Assembly (NCBI RefSeq): GCF_023156385.1
Contig: NZ_JAKZAK010000006.1
Span: forward strand, 62,001-126,000
Direction: 5' to 3'
DNA length: 64,000 nucleotides
Source: Marinobacter xestospongiae
Lineage (GTDB): Bacteria; Pseudomonadota; Gammaproteobacteria; Pseudomonadales; Oleiphilaceae
Positions 34,809 through 44,634 of the stretch are shown piece after piece. The notes under the pieces are model-generated. The model worked only from the letters and a program-made list of their open reading frames with translations, had not been told where the DNA came from and did not search any database. Within the stretch, counting starts at the first letter, position 1. Each line of letters opens with the position of its first letter. The position numbers and the translations under genes are program-made.

Positions 34809-35849
34809 ATGATTGGTCACTCACTGTCAGAAGCTGTTAACAACCCCGGGAAACGCATGCTGTTGAAGTCCGTTAGAAAACGCTGGCAAGGCTGGGTCAA
34901 CCGACGGATTCCCCGTTCGGACACCCAGCAGTTCGTGCAGAACAACATCTTTATCCTGCCGACCGGTGTTGGTGTGGTGTTCGGTCTGCTGTTGGTGGTC
35001 ATGCTGCTGACGGGAATCAACTACCAGAACAGTCTTATCTATCTGATGACCTTTATTCTGGGGGTGGTGTTCGTGGCGGCGATGCACCAGACCCACCGCA
35101 ATCTCAGCGGGCTGCAGTTGACCCTTGTACAGACGGGTGAGGGCTACGCTGGTGACAAGATACCTTTCGTGTTTCGGGGGACGAGAAGCAAGGAGGCAAC
35201 CCTGGCCCTGGAACTCCGTTACCACGATCAGGTACTGGCGCAGCAGCACATTCAGCCCGGGGAATCCCAGGATATGACGTTGCTCGCCCGCAGCAGCCTG
35301 CGTGGCTATCTGGTGATGGACCGGGTGAGGGTGGAAACCCGTTTTCCGTTTGGTCTGCTCAAGGCCTGGTCCTGGATTCGACCGGCGACGGCTGCGGTGG
35401 TGTACCCAAGACCGCTGTTACCTCCGGAATCGCCCATCGCCGAGGGCGACGACGGTGAGGCGGACGCCCGGACCACCAGCGATGGCCAGGATCACGTGGA
35501 TATCCGCCCCTGGCGCCAGGGGGACCTGAGCCAGCGGGTGCTGTGGAAACGCTATGCCCGTACCGGAGACATGGTCATCGCCGAGTGGAGCGGGCAGCAG
35601 GGCAGTCCGGACTGGCTGGACTACGACGCGTTCCCGGGCGTGGAGCAGGAGCTGAGACTCAGTTATCTCACCGCCCTGGTGCAGCAGAAACTGGGGGCAG
35701 ATGAGGCCTTTGGCCTGAAACTGCCCGGGGAGTTCATTGCACCGGACACCGGCCCTGCCCATGGCGCTCGCTGTTTGCGTGCGCTCGCCGTATTTGGTCA
35801 ACACGATCCCGCCGATCAGGGAGCGGGGCACCGGGGGGCGATGTCATGA
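34809..35849 (+). CDS. DUF58-domain membrane protein
   Basis: The 346-residue protein has two membrane helices near the N-terminus (about residues 48-66 and 74-92, GVVFGLLLVVMLLTG and LIYLMTFILGVVFVAAM) and then a DUF58 cytosolic domain with the hallmark HVDIRPWRQGDLSQRVLWKRYARTG (shown to residue level only in part here: DIRPWRQGD and VLWKRYARTG). DUF58 proteins are usually encoded between a MoxR ATPase and a transglutaminase. The transglutaminase follows with a 4-bp overlap, but no moxR precedes. The ATG at 34809 is used; an ATG at 34857 is also possible. Confidence 0.88.
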   Translation: MIGHSLSEAVNNPGKRMLLKSVRKRWQGWVNRRIPRSDTQQFVQNNIFILPTGVGVVFGLLLVVMLLTGINYQNSLIYLMTFILGVVFVAAMHQTHRNLSGLQLTLVQTGEGYAGDKIPFVFRGTRSKEATLALELRYHDQVLAQQHIQPGESQDMTLLARSSLRGYLVMDRVRVETRFPFGLLKAWSWIRPATAAVVYPRPLLPPESPIAEGDDGEADARTTSDGQDHVDIRPWRQGDLSQRVLWKRYARTGDMVIAEWSGQQGSPDWLDYDAFPGVEQELRLSYLTALVQQKLGADEAFGLKLPGEFIAPDTGPAHGARCLRALAVFGQHDPADQGAGHRGAMS

Positions 35850-37903
35850 AGTTGGCTCAACGCAGTAACCCGGTTTCATCCAGCGGTACACCGATTCCCG
35901 CCAGTGCGCTGTTGTGGCTGATCGCGGCGTTTTTCATCCTGCTGCTGCCGCAATGGGACCGGCTGCCTCCCTGGCTGCTGGGCGCCTGCGGTCTGCTGGC
36001 CGGCTGGCGCTGGCTGGTTCAGAGCGGGCGCGTGGGGCTGCCGGGACGCTGGCTTCGGCTGACGGTTATGGCTCTGCTGATCGCGACCTACATCGTCACC
36101 GTCGAGGGCCGGTTCACGGTGGATACGGCGGCTTCCTTCTTTGTCATTGCGGTAGGCCTGAAATGGCTGGAGACCCGCACGTCCCGCGATTTCTATGTTC
36201 TGTTCTTCATTCTGGTCTATCTGGCGACGGTCAACTTTCTGTTTGAGCAGGGCATTTTCTGGACACTGCTGAACCTTGTGGGGGTGGCGCTGCTGCTGCT
36301 GGGCATCCAGGTGCTGAACGCTCCGGGCGCGCCTCATGTACTGGCAGCCGGCTGGCGCCGTCTTGGCGGAATGTTTCTCAAGAGTCTGCCGATCGTTTTG
36401 CTGCTGTTCCTGTTTTTTCCACGGCTTGAGCCTTTGTGGAGCGTGCCTCTGGTGTCTGATCGGGGCCAGACCGGTATCAGTGACACCATGTCCCCCGGCG
36501 ATATTTCGAACCTGGCGCAGAGCAGTGAGCGAGCCTTTCGTGTGACCTTTGCCGATGGCCTGCCGCCGAATCGCGAGCTGTACTGGCGGGGGCTGATCCT
36601 TGACCGGTTTGATGGCACGACCTGGCGCCAATGGGATACCGAACGGCCGACCCGTCCCGGCCGGGTGTCCGTCGACAGTGGTCTTGAAGAGCTTCAGGAC
36701 AACGAGTACGACGTCCTGATGGACCCCAGCGGTCAGCGCTGGGCATTCGCACTGGCCGATTCCCGGGCTGTATCGGAGAACCTCGAGGAGGAGCGCTGGG
36801 GCCTGTTCCGCTTCAAGCGGCCCGCGGATACGCCGGTGCGCTACCGCTTGTCCCGGGATACCGCCACTTTGCTCAACGCCGGTCTGTCACCGGCCTTTCG
36901 TCGCCGATTCCTGCAATTGCCGGCACAGGGCAACCCACGTGCCAGGGCCCTCGCCAGCGAGCTTAGGGCTACCTCCAGTTCGGATCGGGAACTGGTTGCC
37001 CGCCTTCTGACCCGGTTCCGTGAGCAGCCGTACTTCTACACCCTGCGTCCACCGCTGATGCCGGACGATGGCATCGACACTCTGCTGTTTGATGAACGAC
37101 GGGGCTTCTGTGAACACTACGCCGGGGCCACCACCTTTGTACTGCGTTCGGCGGGCATTCCGGCCCGTGTGGTTGCGGGTTACCAGGGCGGAGATCCCGG
37201 TGCCAATAACGAATACCTGATTGTCCGTCAGTACGATGCCCACGCCTGGGTGGAAGCCTGGTTGCCGGGCTCCGGTTGGACCCGGGTAGACCCGACGGCG
37301 GCGATCGCACCGGACCGTATCGAATCCGGTCTGCGGGAAGCGGTGGCGGACGAGGGTTCGTTTCTGGAAGAGGACTGGACGTCACCACAGCGCTATGGCG
37401 ATCAGGCGCTGATCCGCTGGGCCAGTCTCCAGGTCGACCGACTCAACTACCAGTGGCAGCGCTGGGTGGTCGGCTACCAGGGGCAGTCGCAACTGGATCT
37501 GATGTCCCGCTTGCCTGGCAACATCGGTATGAAGGAACTCGGTTACTTCAGTGCTGGCCTGGTGGCGTTTGGCCTCCTGGTGGCAGGTCTGGTGTCGGCC
37601 TGGAAGCAGCGGGGGATTCTGACGCGGGACCCGTATCTGCGGGTGGTGGCGCAATGGCGTCAGCTGTTGGAGCGCTCCGGCCTGGAGGCGCCGACAACGG
37701 CAACCCCCAGCCAACTGGCGGACTCGGCAGAGGCTCGCTGGCCAGCCTTGCGGGGGACAGCAAGAGCTTTTGCCCGGATGGTGAACAGCCATTACTATGG
37801 TGCCTCGGCCGGAAGCGTTGAGCCTGCTCAGCGCAAGGCCGATCTGGCACGCCTGAAACGCATCTTGGGCGTGAACCGGCGCATTCTTCGCAAAGCCCGT
37901 TGA
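35846..37903 (+). CDS. tgpA: TgpA-type membrane transglutaminase
   Basis: TgpA of Pseudomonas is an essential inner-membrane protein with a periplasmic transglutaminase-like domain. The 685 residues show about six N-terminal helices (DUF3488, to residue 190), a periplasmic domain with the complete catalytic triad Cys422 (RRGFCEHYAG), His466 (DAHAWVEAW) and Asp482 (RVDPTAAI), another helix near 573-590 (YFSAGLVAFGLLVAGLVSAW) and a cytosolic tail (DUF4129-like). It overlaps the DUF58 gene and holB begins 6 bp later. The natural substrate is unknown; a peptidoglycan-related role has been proposed for the family. Confidence 0.93.
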   Translation: MKLAQRSNPVSSSGTPIPASALLWLIAAFFILLLPQWDRLPPWLLGACGLLAGWRWLVQSGRVGLPGRWLRLTVMALLIATYIVTVEGRFTVDTAASFFVIAVGLKWLETRTSRDFYVLFFILVYLATVNFLFEQGIFWTLLNLVGVALLLLGIQVLNAPGAPHVLAAGWRRLGGMFLKSLPIVLLLFLFFPRLEPLWSVPLVSDRGQTGISDTMSPGDISNLAQSSERAFRVTFADGLPPNRELYWRGLILDRFDGTTWRQWDTERPTRPGRVSVDSGLEELQDNEYDVLMDPSGQRWAFALADSRAVSENLEEERWGLFRFKRPADTPVRYRLSRDTATLLNAGLSPAFRRRFLQLPAQGNPRARALASELRATSSSDRELVARLLTRFREQPYFYTLRPPLMPDDGIDTLLFDERRGFCEHYAGATTFVLRSAGIPARVVAGYQGGDPGANNEYLIVRQYDAHAWVEAWLPGSGWTRVDPTAAIAPDRIESGLREAVADEGSFLEEDWTSPQRYGDQALIRWASLQVDRLNYQWQRWVVGYQGQSQLDLMSRLPGNIGMKELGYFSAGLVAFGLLVAGLVSAWKQRGILTRDPYLRVVAQWRQLLERSGLEAPTTATPSQLADSAEARWPALRGTARAFARMVNSHYYGASAGSVEPAQRKADLARLKRILGVNRRILRKAR

Positions 37904-37909
37904 CGGCCG

Positions 37910-38977
37910 ATGAACACACAGACTCCAGGAACCAACTTGATCACCGCGATTGACTCCATGCCCTGGCTGCACACAGCCTGGAACCAGCTGATCAGCAATC
38001 TCCGCAATGATCGCCTGCCTCATGCCTTACTGGTTGCCGGAGAGCGCGGGGTAGGGAAACGTGACTATGCCGAGGCGGTGGCGGCGTTGCTGGTCTGTGA
38101 CCGGCTTACCAGCGTGATCGCTGACTCCTGGCCTGTGCCCTGCGGACAATGCAAGCAGTGTGAGCTGGTTGCCGCGGACTCTCATCCCGATATCCGTCGC
38201 TACGCGCCAGAAAAATCCCGCATGATCAAGGTCGATCAGGTGCGGGCATTGTCCGCGTTTGCGGTTGCATCCCCTCAGGTCAGCCATCGCAAAATTGTCA
38301 TTGTGAATCGCAGTGATCAGCTAAATATCAATGCAGCCAACGCGTTACTCAAGACTCTTGAAGAGCCATCTGATGATGTCACACTGCTGTTATTGCAGGA
38401 GACCGGTCGGCCAATACTGCCAACCCTGCGTTCCCGCTGTCAGACCGTCACTTTGCCGACCCCGGACTTCGCAACCGGCCTGACCTGGTTGCAGCAGCAC
38501 ATCCCTGAGGGCAATTCCGGGCAGGGTGGAGCCATGGACCAGGAACACCTGGCCCAGGCACTTCGGTTGGCTGGCATGGCACCCAGACTGGCCCTGGATT
38601 ACCTCACCGGTGACTTCATCCAACAGAGACAGACCGCTCTGGACGCGTTTCGTCGGTTCATGAAAAACGAGCTGTCACTGCCGGAAGCTGCCAAGCCGTT
38701 CAAGACCCTCGGGCTCGATGGCTCGCTGCTACTGATGGAAAAGTGGGCGGCGGACTTGGCGCGCCTGGGTGTGGGGGCTGATCCTGCTGATCCCGAGGCG
38801 GCGGAAATGCTGCGCTATCTGGCCAAACACAACCCGCCCTGGCGAGCTCACGAGCTGTTGTCATCAGTGCGGGAGAGCCGGGCGGCCGGCATCAACAATG
38901 TCAGTCCTGAGCTGGAGGCGGAACGGCTGCTGATGCAGTGGCAGGCGCTGATGCCCAGGCGTCGCCGGCGGGCCTGA
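37910..38977 (+). CDS. holB: DNA polymerase III delta-prime subunit
   Basis: Delta-prime is the stator of the clamp loader that opens the sliding clamp. The 355-residue product has a degenerate P-loop (GERGVGKRD), a zinc module (CGQCKQCELV after an earlier Cys in LLVCDRL) and the conserved SRC arginine-finger motif in LRSRCQTV. NANALLKTLEEP-like sequence (NAANALLKTLEEPSDD) is typical. It lies directly behind tgpA and ahead of pilZ. In Pseudomonas the order is tmk-holB-pilZ; tmk is missing here. The ATG at 37910 lacks a good ribosome site, so the start is slightly uncertain. Confidence 0.94.
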   Translation: MNTQTPGTNLITAIDSMPWLHTAWNQLISNLRNDRLPHALLVAGERGVGKRDYAEAVAALLVCDRLTSVIADSWPVPCGQCKQCELVAADSHPDIRRYAPEKSRMIKVDQVRALSAFAVASPQVSHRKIVIVNRSDQLNINAANALLKTLEEPSDDVTLLLLQETGRPILPTLRSRCQTVTLPTPDFATGLTWLQQHIPEGNSGQGGAMDQEHLAQALRLAGMAPRLALDYLTGDFIQQRQTALDAFRRFMKNELSLPEAAKPFKTLGLDGSLLLMEKWAADLARLGVGADPADPEAAEMLRYLAKHNPPWRAHELLSSVRESRAAGINNVSPELEAERLLMQWQALMPRRRRRA

Positions 38978-39001
38978 GCGGGCCGCTGTGCGGGGCTGGT
39001 G

Positions 39002-39029
39002 TTAGCCTGCTATGATTGTGAAATATAAT
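39002..39029 (+). promoter_or_regulatory. Possible pilZ promoter
   Basis: A perfect TATAAT (39024-39029) lies 16 bp after TTAGCC (39002-39007). The -35 is weak, but the setting in the holB-pilZ gap, 55 bp before the pilZ start, is suitable. Confidence 0.4.
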
Positions 39030-39083
39030 GAATTTTGGACAGCCCCTCCGGTCTTGGGGCCATTAGCACAGAGGTAGTTGATC

Positions 39084-39434
39084 ATGGGGCCTGGATTTGG
39101 CGCTCGAAGTGGCATTCTGACACTGACCATCAAGGACAAAGCGGTGCTTTACGCCGCCTATATGCCCTACATCCGCCAGGGCGGCTTGTTCATTCCTACC
39201 CAGAAGCAGTATCAGCTCGGGGACGAGGTGTTCCTGTTGCTGAACCTGATGGATGAGCCGGAGAAGATTCCGGTTGCCGGCAAGGTCATCTGGATCACGC
39301 CCAAGGGTGCCCAGGGAAACCGGGCGGCGGGTATTGGCGTACAGTTCAACGGCGATGACGAAACGGCACGCACCAAGATCGAATCGTACCTGGCTGGCTC
39401 CCTCAGCTCGGATCGCCCGACTCACACGATGTAG
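39084..39434 (+). CDS. pilZ: PilZ-domain type IV pilus protein
   Basis: PilZ is a small cytosolic protein that binds the pilus assembly ATPase PilB and FimX, and is needed for type IV pilus assembly. The 116-residue sequence opens GPGFGARSGILTLTIKDKAVLYAAYMPYI and has the GGLFIPT and GIGVQF segments of the family. Like true PilZ it lacks the RxxxR and DxSxxG motifs that bind cyclic-di-GMP. The ATG at 39084 sits 8 bases after GAGGT; the frame also allows a TTG at 39078. The location behind holB is the same as in Pseudomonas, where tatD follows instead of a hydrolase. Confidence 0.94.
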   Translation: MGPGFGARSGILTLTIKDKAVLYAAYMPYIRQGGLFIPTQKQYQLGDEVFLLLNLMDEPEKIPVAGKVIWITPKGAQGNRAAGIGVQFNGDDETARTKIESYLAGSLSSDRPTHTM

Positions 39435-39463
39435 CGGGCGCCGCCCGCGAAAGGCCGGACTTC

Positions 39464-40384
39464 ATGAACCACAAAGCGACGCCAGTGCCGGACGTTTCCG
39501 AAGCCGGAGGCGGCCAGGAGATTCGCTGGCCACTTCGACACCTCACTCTTGCCGGGCTGCACTGGCCTAAAACCAGGGTTGATTCATCCGCCGCGACCCC
39601 GGTGGTGATGGTCCACGGCTGGCTTGACAATGCCCGCACCTTTGCCCGCCTGGCTCCTGAGCTGGCTGGCACCCGGGATGTGTTTGCCATTGACATGGCA
39701 GGGCACGGTCACTCCGATCACCGTCCGGCCGGCCAGTCCTACCTGTTGGTGGACTACGTTGCTGATCTTGCAGAACTGTTGGCCAATCATTTTGACGAGC
39801 CAGTCGATCTGGTATCCCACTCGCTGGGGGGGACCGTTTCCCTTCTGTGCGCGGCGGCATTCCCGGAGCGGGTGCGTCGGCTGGTCATGATCGACAGTCT
39901 AGGGCCCATCACCCGGCCGCCGGAACAGGTGTTGGGGCAACTGCGCTCGGCCCTGGTCAAACGCGAACAGGGCTCCTCACCCGGGCCGCTGTATCCGTCA
40001 CAGGAACAGGCCGCCAGAGTTCGTGCAGGCGGGTTGAGTCCCCTGTCCCAGCAGGCCGCGGAAGAGCTGGTACCCCGTAATCTGGTGGCAGTGGATGGCG
40101 GCTATCGCTGGCGTACCGATCCCCGCCTTCGGCACCCATCCAGTATGCAGTTTGATGAGCAGCAGGTGCTGGCCATGCTGACCGAGGTCAACACGTCGGC
40201 GCTGCTGCTGGTCGCAGAGAACGGGCTTCTGCCTGCGCGGCCAGAGATGACAAGGCGCCTGGATGCTATCCGGTCATTACGCAAGGTTTCGGTGCCGGGC
40301 GGTCATCATTGCCACCTGGATGGTGAGATTGCTCCGGTCAGTCAACACATCAAGGAATTTCTGGATGATGACTCGCAGAATTAG
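39464..40384 (+). CDS. Alpha/beta-fold hydrolase
   Basis: The 306-residue enzyme has the oxyanion segment VVMVHGWLDNARTF, the Ser nucleophile Ser120 in VSHSLGG, and a likely catalytic His in VPGGHHCHLDG near the C-terminus. DMAGHGHSDHRP is typical of esterases and epoxide-hydrolase-like members. There is no signal peptide. It begins 29 bp after pilZ and overlaps the DUF4892 gene by 20 bp, so it is likely to be in the same transcript. The substrate cannot be inferred. Confidence 0.9.
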   Translation: MNHKATPVPDVSEAGGGQEIRWPLRHLTLAGLHWPKTRVDSSAATPVVMVHGWLDNARTFARLAPELAGTRDVFAIDMAGHGHSDHRPAGQSYLLVDYVADLAELLANHFDEPVDLVSHSLGGTVSLLCAAAFPERVRRLVMIDSLGPITRPPEQVLGQLRSALVKREQGSSPGPLYPSQEQAARVRAGGLSPLSQQAAEELVPRNLVAVDGGYRWRTDPRLRHPSSMQFDEQQVLAMLTEVNTSALLLVAENGLLPARPEMTRRLDAIRSLRKVSVPGGHHCHLDGEIAPVSQHIKEFLDDDSQN

Positions 40385-41324
40385 TCCACTACGCCTTTTC
40401 AAGCCGGTGGTCGTGCAACCTCGGGGGCGCCGGGCAAGTGCCCGGGTCCTGACTGCTCTCGGGTTGCTGTTGGGGCTGATTGTGCCCCTGTCGCTGCAGG
40501 CACAGACGGTTGTTCCGGCCTTTCCTCTTGCCTCAGTTGAAGCCGAAACCGAGATTGTGTCGCCGGCCCACCTGGTGCTGCTCAGCCGGGTGAGGGAGGT
40601 GAATGACCGTATCCGTTCGGAATCGCTGGCACGGGTGCCGGTCAACGGCGAAGGGCAATTGTTGAAGATTGCGGAAGACTCCAATCGCGAGGACGCCCGG
40701 GCCTACTACTTCAATCAGCTCAAGAAGCTCAATGCCCAGATTCTCTATCAGTGTGAAGGTCGCAGTTGCGGCCGGAGCAGCGTCTGGGCCAACCGTATAT
40801 TCCGGCAGTCAATTCTCTACGGCCGCGATGCCAACCAGGACTACATGGTTGCCGCGGTGCAGGAAGGCGCCTCGATTCACCTGGTGTTGGTGTACACCGT
40901 CACCCGCGGTAACCTGACCGACTATGTCTGGGTGGAGCAACTGCGCCTGGGCGAGGGTGCCGATGTGCCTGGTCTGGATCTGTTGTCGGAACGGGTCCGG
41001 GGGCCGATTGTGGTGCCCTGGCAGGGAGGAATCACCTATCGTTTCGAGTGGGATTCCGCCGATCGCCGGCAGGTGACGGATTGGGCCAGCGGCGCGGACA
41101 GCGCCGTGGTGATCACCGCCCATTCGTCCCTGGCAGACGGTGAAACCCTTGAAGTCTCAATGGCGCGTGCCAGTGAGGCGCTGGAAGCCATGTCGTCACT
41201 GCTGCAGAAAAGCGGGATCAGTCGTGAGCAGCAGGTGCCGATTGTGGTGGGCCCCGCCGTTTCCATGCCAACCCCGGATCGCAGCGGTGACCGTATTGAG
41301 ATTGTGGTGATCTCAGCCCCCTGA
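40365..41324 (+). CDS. Exported DUF4892-domain protein
   Basis: The 319-residue product carries a signal peptide (VLTALGLLLGLIVPLSLQAQ). It has a DUF4892-type region with ILYQCEGRSCGRSSVWANRIF and QSILYGRDANQDYMVAA, which I recognise from exported proteins of Pseudomonas and relatives. Two Cys in that segment could form a disulfide. The C-terminal third resembles a small OmpA-like or enzyme-free beta domain but lacks the OmpA peptidoglycan motif. The start is the ATG at 40365, 8 bases after AAGGA and 20 bp inside the hydrolase gene; longer frames overlap further. The function is unknown. Confidence 0.82.
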   Translation: MMTRRISPLRLFKPVVVQPRGRRASARVLTALGLLLGLIVPLSLQAQTVVPAFPLASVEAETEIVSPAHLVLLSRVREVNDRIRSESLARVPVNGEGQLLKIAEDSNREDARAYYFNQLKKLNAQILYQCEGRSCGRSSVWANRIFRQSILYGRDANQDYMVAAVQEGASIHLVLVYTVTRGNLTDYVWVEQLRLGEGADVPGLDLLSERVRGPIVVPWQGGITYRFEWDSADRRQVTDWASGADSAVVITAHSSLADGETLEVSMARASEALEAMSSLLQKSGISREQQVPIVVGPAVSMPTPDRSGDRIEIVVISAP

Positions 41325-41392
41325 TCCGTCATCCGCTACCTGAGCCAGGCTGGCCGGGTAGCGGCACAGTGCATTTCTGCAGGACAGTATTC

Positions 41393-42520
41393 ATGAGTGA
41401 CCACCCTGACGCTCAAGGTGACCCGTCCCCCGCGGTTACCGGGGAAAACCCGCCCACGCCCCAGACTGGCAGGCGAAAGACCGTCGCATTGACTCTGGGC
41501 AGCGGTGGTGCCAGGGGCTATGCCCATATCGGCGCCATTGAGGTGCTGCAGGAGCGGGGTTACGACATCATTGCGATCTCCGGCTGCTCCATGGGGGCGC
41601 TGATCGGCGGTATGCATGCGGCGGGCAAACTGAAAGATTACAAGGACTGGGTCACCGGTCTCGGTCAGTTCGATGTACTCAAGCTTCTGGACGTCACCTT
41701 CAATTCCGTTGGTGCAATCCGTGGTGAGAAAGTGTTCTCAGTGGTCAGAGAGCTGCTCGGCGAAACCCGGATTGAAGACCTTCCAATTCCCTACACCGCA
41801 GTGGCCACTGACCTGCTGGCCCATAAGGAAATCTGGTTTCAGGAAGGCCCTCTGGATCAGGCTATCAGGGCCTCCATCGCGATACCGAGCGTGGTGACCC
41901 CGCTGGTGCTGAATGGCCGGGTGCTGGTGGACGGAGCCTTGCTTAACCCATTGCCGATCATCCCCACCATTTCTTCCCACGCCGACCTCATCGTCGCGGT
42001 GAACCTCAGCGGGGAAGACGACCGCCGGCGTCCGCCGACCGCCCCCGATGCCAGTTTTGATCTGGCGGAAGACAGCGAGAGTGACGCGGAGGAGTGGGTT
42101 CAGAAGGTGCAGGAGAAGGCGTCCCGATGGTTCGACTGGGACCTGCTTAAGGCCTTTACCGGCAAGCGGGAGCAGGGCGAGGGTGCCGATGTGGAGGCGC
42201 GCATCAGCAAGGCCGTGTCGGAGAAAAAAGACGAGGATCGCAAAGGCACGGACGAGGGAGCTGCCATTGACTGGGAGCGTCTGGGTATCGGTAAGTTCGA
42301 TGTGATGAACCTCACCATTGAGACCATGCAAAGCGCGCTGGTGCAGTACAAGATTGCCGGCTATCCGCCGGATCTGCTGGTGAACGTGCCCAAGAATGCC
42401 TGCCGTACCTACGATTACCACAAGGCACCGGAGTTGATACAGCTGGGCCGTGAGCGAATGATTCTGGCCCTGGATCGCTACGAACAGGCGCAGAACAGTT
42501 CTGGTCCGTTGGCGATCTAG
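41393..42520 (+). CDS. Patatin-like phospholipase, RssA-like
   Basis: The 375-residue protein has the patatin dyad: oxyanion loop GSGGARGYAHIG, Ser66 in GCSMG and Asp180 in DGA. After the catalytic domain comes an acidic, charged insert (about residues 215-290, with SESDAEEW and SEKKDEDRKG) that is not part of the standard fold. It closes with ILALDRYEQ. There is no signal peptide, so it is cytosolic, like RssA. The ATG at 41393 follows AGGA by 8 bases; the upstream ATG at 41369 has no such site. It is the second patatin in the window, unlike the DUF3336 type at 17956. Confidence 0.9.
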   Translation: MSDHPDAQGDPSPAVTGENPPTPQTGRRKTVALTLGSGGARGYAHIGAIEVLQERGYDIIAISGCSMGALIGGMHAAGKLKDYKDWVTGLGQFDVLKLLDVTFNSVGAIRGEKVFSVVRELLGETRIEDLPIPYTAVATDLLAHKEIWFQEGPLDQAIRASIAIPSVVTPLVLNGRVLVDGALLNPLPIIPTISSHADLIVAVNLSGEDDRRRPPTAPDASFDLAEDSESDAEEWVQKVQEKASRWFDWDLLKAFTGKREQGEGADVEARISKAVSEKKDEDRKGTDEGAAIDWERLGIGKFDVMNLTIETMQSALVQYKIAGYPPDLLVNVPKNACRTYDYHKAPELIQLGRERMILALDRYEQAQNSSGPLAI

Positions 42521-42562
42521 CGTATAATTCGCCACCCGACGCATTGATCTCAAGGAAATGAC

Positions 42563-43471
42563 GTGACCCAGCCGATTGACGACCTGCACACCGTGCGCGA
42601 TTACCTCCGCTATGTCTCTTCCCGGTTTGCAGCCTCGCCGCTGTTCTATGGCCATGGCACTGACAATGTGTGGGATGAGGCCGTCCAGCTGGTGATGCGC
42701 AGCCTCCATCTGCCGCTGGAGAACAACAAGCTGTTCCTGGATGCCCGTCTCACCCGGGAAGAGCGAGAGCTGATCCTGGACAGGGCTGACCGCCGTATCA
42801 ATGAGCGCGTGCCGCTGGCCTACCTGCTGGGTGAAGCCTGGTTTATGGGGCTGCCATTCCATGTCGATGAGCGGGTTCTGGTGCCCCGATCGCCGATTGG
42901 TGAACTGCTTGAGGCTGGCCTGCAACCCTGGCTGGGGGATCGTCCGGTCAACCGGATACTGGATCTCTGCACCGGCAGCGGCTGTATTGGTATCGCCGCG
43001 GCGGCGGTGTTTGAGGATGCCGAGGTGGATCTGGCGGATCTTTCCGGCGATGCCCTGGACGTTGCCGTCAGCAACATCGATTACCATGAGCTGGGTGACC
43101 GGGTGCAGGCCATTCAGTCCGATGTGTTCGACAACATCGAAGGCCGCTACGATGTGATCCTCAGTAACCCGCCGTACGTGGATGCCGAAGACATGGCGAG
43201 CATGCCGGATGAGTTTCGACATGAACCGGAACTGGGGCTTGCTGCGGGGGACGATGGTCTTGATATTGCCCATCGGATACTCGCCCAGGCTGCGGACCAT
43301 CTGACCCCGGACGGTTTGCTGATAGTTGAAGTCGGGAACAGCTGGCCGGCGCTGGATGCCGCCTACCCACAACTGCCCCTGACCTGGCTGGAATTTGAGA
43401 ACGGCGGTGATGGTGTATTCCTGCTTTCCGCTGCCGACCTGAAAGCCTGGCGAGCGCAGAGTGGTCGTTAG
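42563..43471 (+). CDS. prmB: Ribosomal protein L3 glutamine methyltransferase
   Basis: PrmB methylates a glutamine of ribosomal protein L3 using S-adenosylmethionine. The 302 residues show the SAM motif [16 protein letters not shown], the acidic strand [15 protein letters not shown], and the catalytic NPPY motif in [13 protein letters not shown] that all glutamine methyltransferases of this group use. The length and the N-terminal [16 protein letters not shown] region are those of PrmB rather than PrmC. The GTG at 42563 lies 6 bases behind AAGGA. It is followed by aroC, an arrangement seen in many gammaproteobacteria. Confidence 0.95.
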   Translation: MTQPIDDLHTVRDYLRYVSSRFAASPLFYGHGTDNVWDEAVQLVMRSLHLPLENNKLFLDARLTREERELILDRADRRINERVPLAYLLGEAWFMGLPFHVDERVLVPRSPIGELLEAGLQPWLGDRPVNRILDLCTGSGCIGIAAAAVFEDAEVDLADLSGDALDVAVSNIDYHELGDRVQAIQSDVFDNIEGRYDVILSNPPYVDAEDMASMPDEFRHEPELGLAAGDDGLDIAHRILAQAADHLTPDGLLIVEVGNSWPALDAAYPQLPLTWLEFENGGDGVFLLSAADLKAWRAQSGR

Positions 43472-43528
43472 GTCGGCATCTTCAATGGCTCGAACCTGTT
43501 TTAAATAACCTGAATAAGATATTGAATT

Positions 43529-44629
43529 ATGTCTGGAAATACCTTTGGAAAGCTGTTTTCGGTGACCACCTTTGGGGAAAGCCACGGGCCAGCTCTGGGG
43601 TGCATCATTGATGGATGCCCACCCGGAATTGAGCTGAGCGAGGCCGACCTGCAGGGCGATCTGGACCGTCGCAAGCCGGGCACGTCACGCCACACCACCC
43701 AGCGCCGGGAACCGGATCAGGTCCGCATCCTCTCTGGCGTCTTCGAGGGGCGTACCACTGGCACACCGATCGGCCTGCTGATTGAGAACACCGACCAGCG
43801 TTCCAAGGACTACTCCAAGATTTCCGAGCAGTTCCGGCCGGCCCATGCCGATTACACCTACACCCACAAGTACGGGTTCCGCGACTATCGTGGTGGCGGC
43901 CGCTCTTCCGCCCGGGAGACCGCGATGCGGGTTGCCGCAGGTGCCGTGGCCCGCAAGTTTCTGCAACAACGGCTTGGTATTAACATTCGTGGCTACCTGT
44001 CCCAGCTTGGTCCCATCGTGATCGACAAGCTGGACTGGGACCAGGTACACCAGAACCCGTTCTTCTGCCCGGACGCCGACAAGGTGGCGGAACTGGAAGC
44101 CTACATGGATGCCTTGCGCAAGGAGGGTGACTCCATTGGCGCCCGCATCAATGTGGTGGCCGAAGGCGTCCCGCCGGGGCTTGGCGAGCCGATCTTTGAT
44201 CGTCTTGACGCCGATCTGGCTCATGCGCTGATGAGCATCAATGCTGTCAAAGGCGTTGAGATTGGGGCCGGATTCGGATCGGTCAGCCAGAAGGGGACCG
44301 AACACCGGGACGAGCTGACGCCGGAAGGCTTCCTCTCCAATCATGCCGGCGGTGTCCTCGGGGGCATCTCTTCCGGTCAGCCGATCCTTGCCAGTATCGC
44401 GCTCAAGCCGACTTCGAGCCTGCGCCTGCCGGGGCGTAGCATTGATGTCCATGGCAACCCGGTGGAAGTGATTACCACCGGTCGCCACGATCCTTGTGTC
44501 GGCATCCGAGCGACACCCATTGCCGAGGCCATGATGGCCCTGGTGCTGATGGATCACTATCTGCGCCATCGCGCCCAGAATGGCGACGTGGAGGTTGCCA
44601 CCCCGGATATCGAGCGCAACCGAGGGTAG
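43529..44629 (+). CDS. aroC: Chorismate synthase
   Basis: AroC makes chorismate from EPSP with reduced FMN, the branch point for Trp, Phe, Tyr and folate; pabB and trpFBA in this window use the product. The sequence has [18 protein letters not shown] at the start, the [13 protein letters not shown]-type segment ([13 protein letters not shown]) and [16 protein letters not shown] at the end, all diagnostic. At 366 residues it is full length. The 57 bp before the ATG are AT-rich and lack a clear ribosome site, suggesting its own promoter or weak translation. Confidence 0.97.
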   Translation: MSGNTFGKLFSVTTFGESHGPALGCIIDGCPPGIELSEADLQGDLDRRKPGTSRHTTQRREPDQVRILSGVFEGRTTGTPIGLLIENTDQRSKDYSKISEQFRPAHADYTYTHKYGFRDYRGGGRSSARETAMRVAAGAVARKFLQQRLGINIRGYLSQLGPIVIDKLDWDQVHQNPFFCPDADKVAELEAYMDALRKEGDSIGARINVVAEGVPPGLGEPIFDRLDADLAHALMSINAVKGVEIGAGFGSVSQKGTEHRDELTPEGFLSNHAGGVLGGISSGQPILASIALKPTSSLRLPGRSIDVHGNPVEVITTGRHDPCVGIRATPIAEAMMALVLMDHYLRHRAQNGDVEVATPDIERNRG

Positions 44630-44634
44630 GGCGT

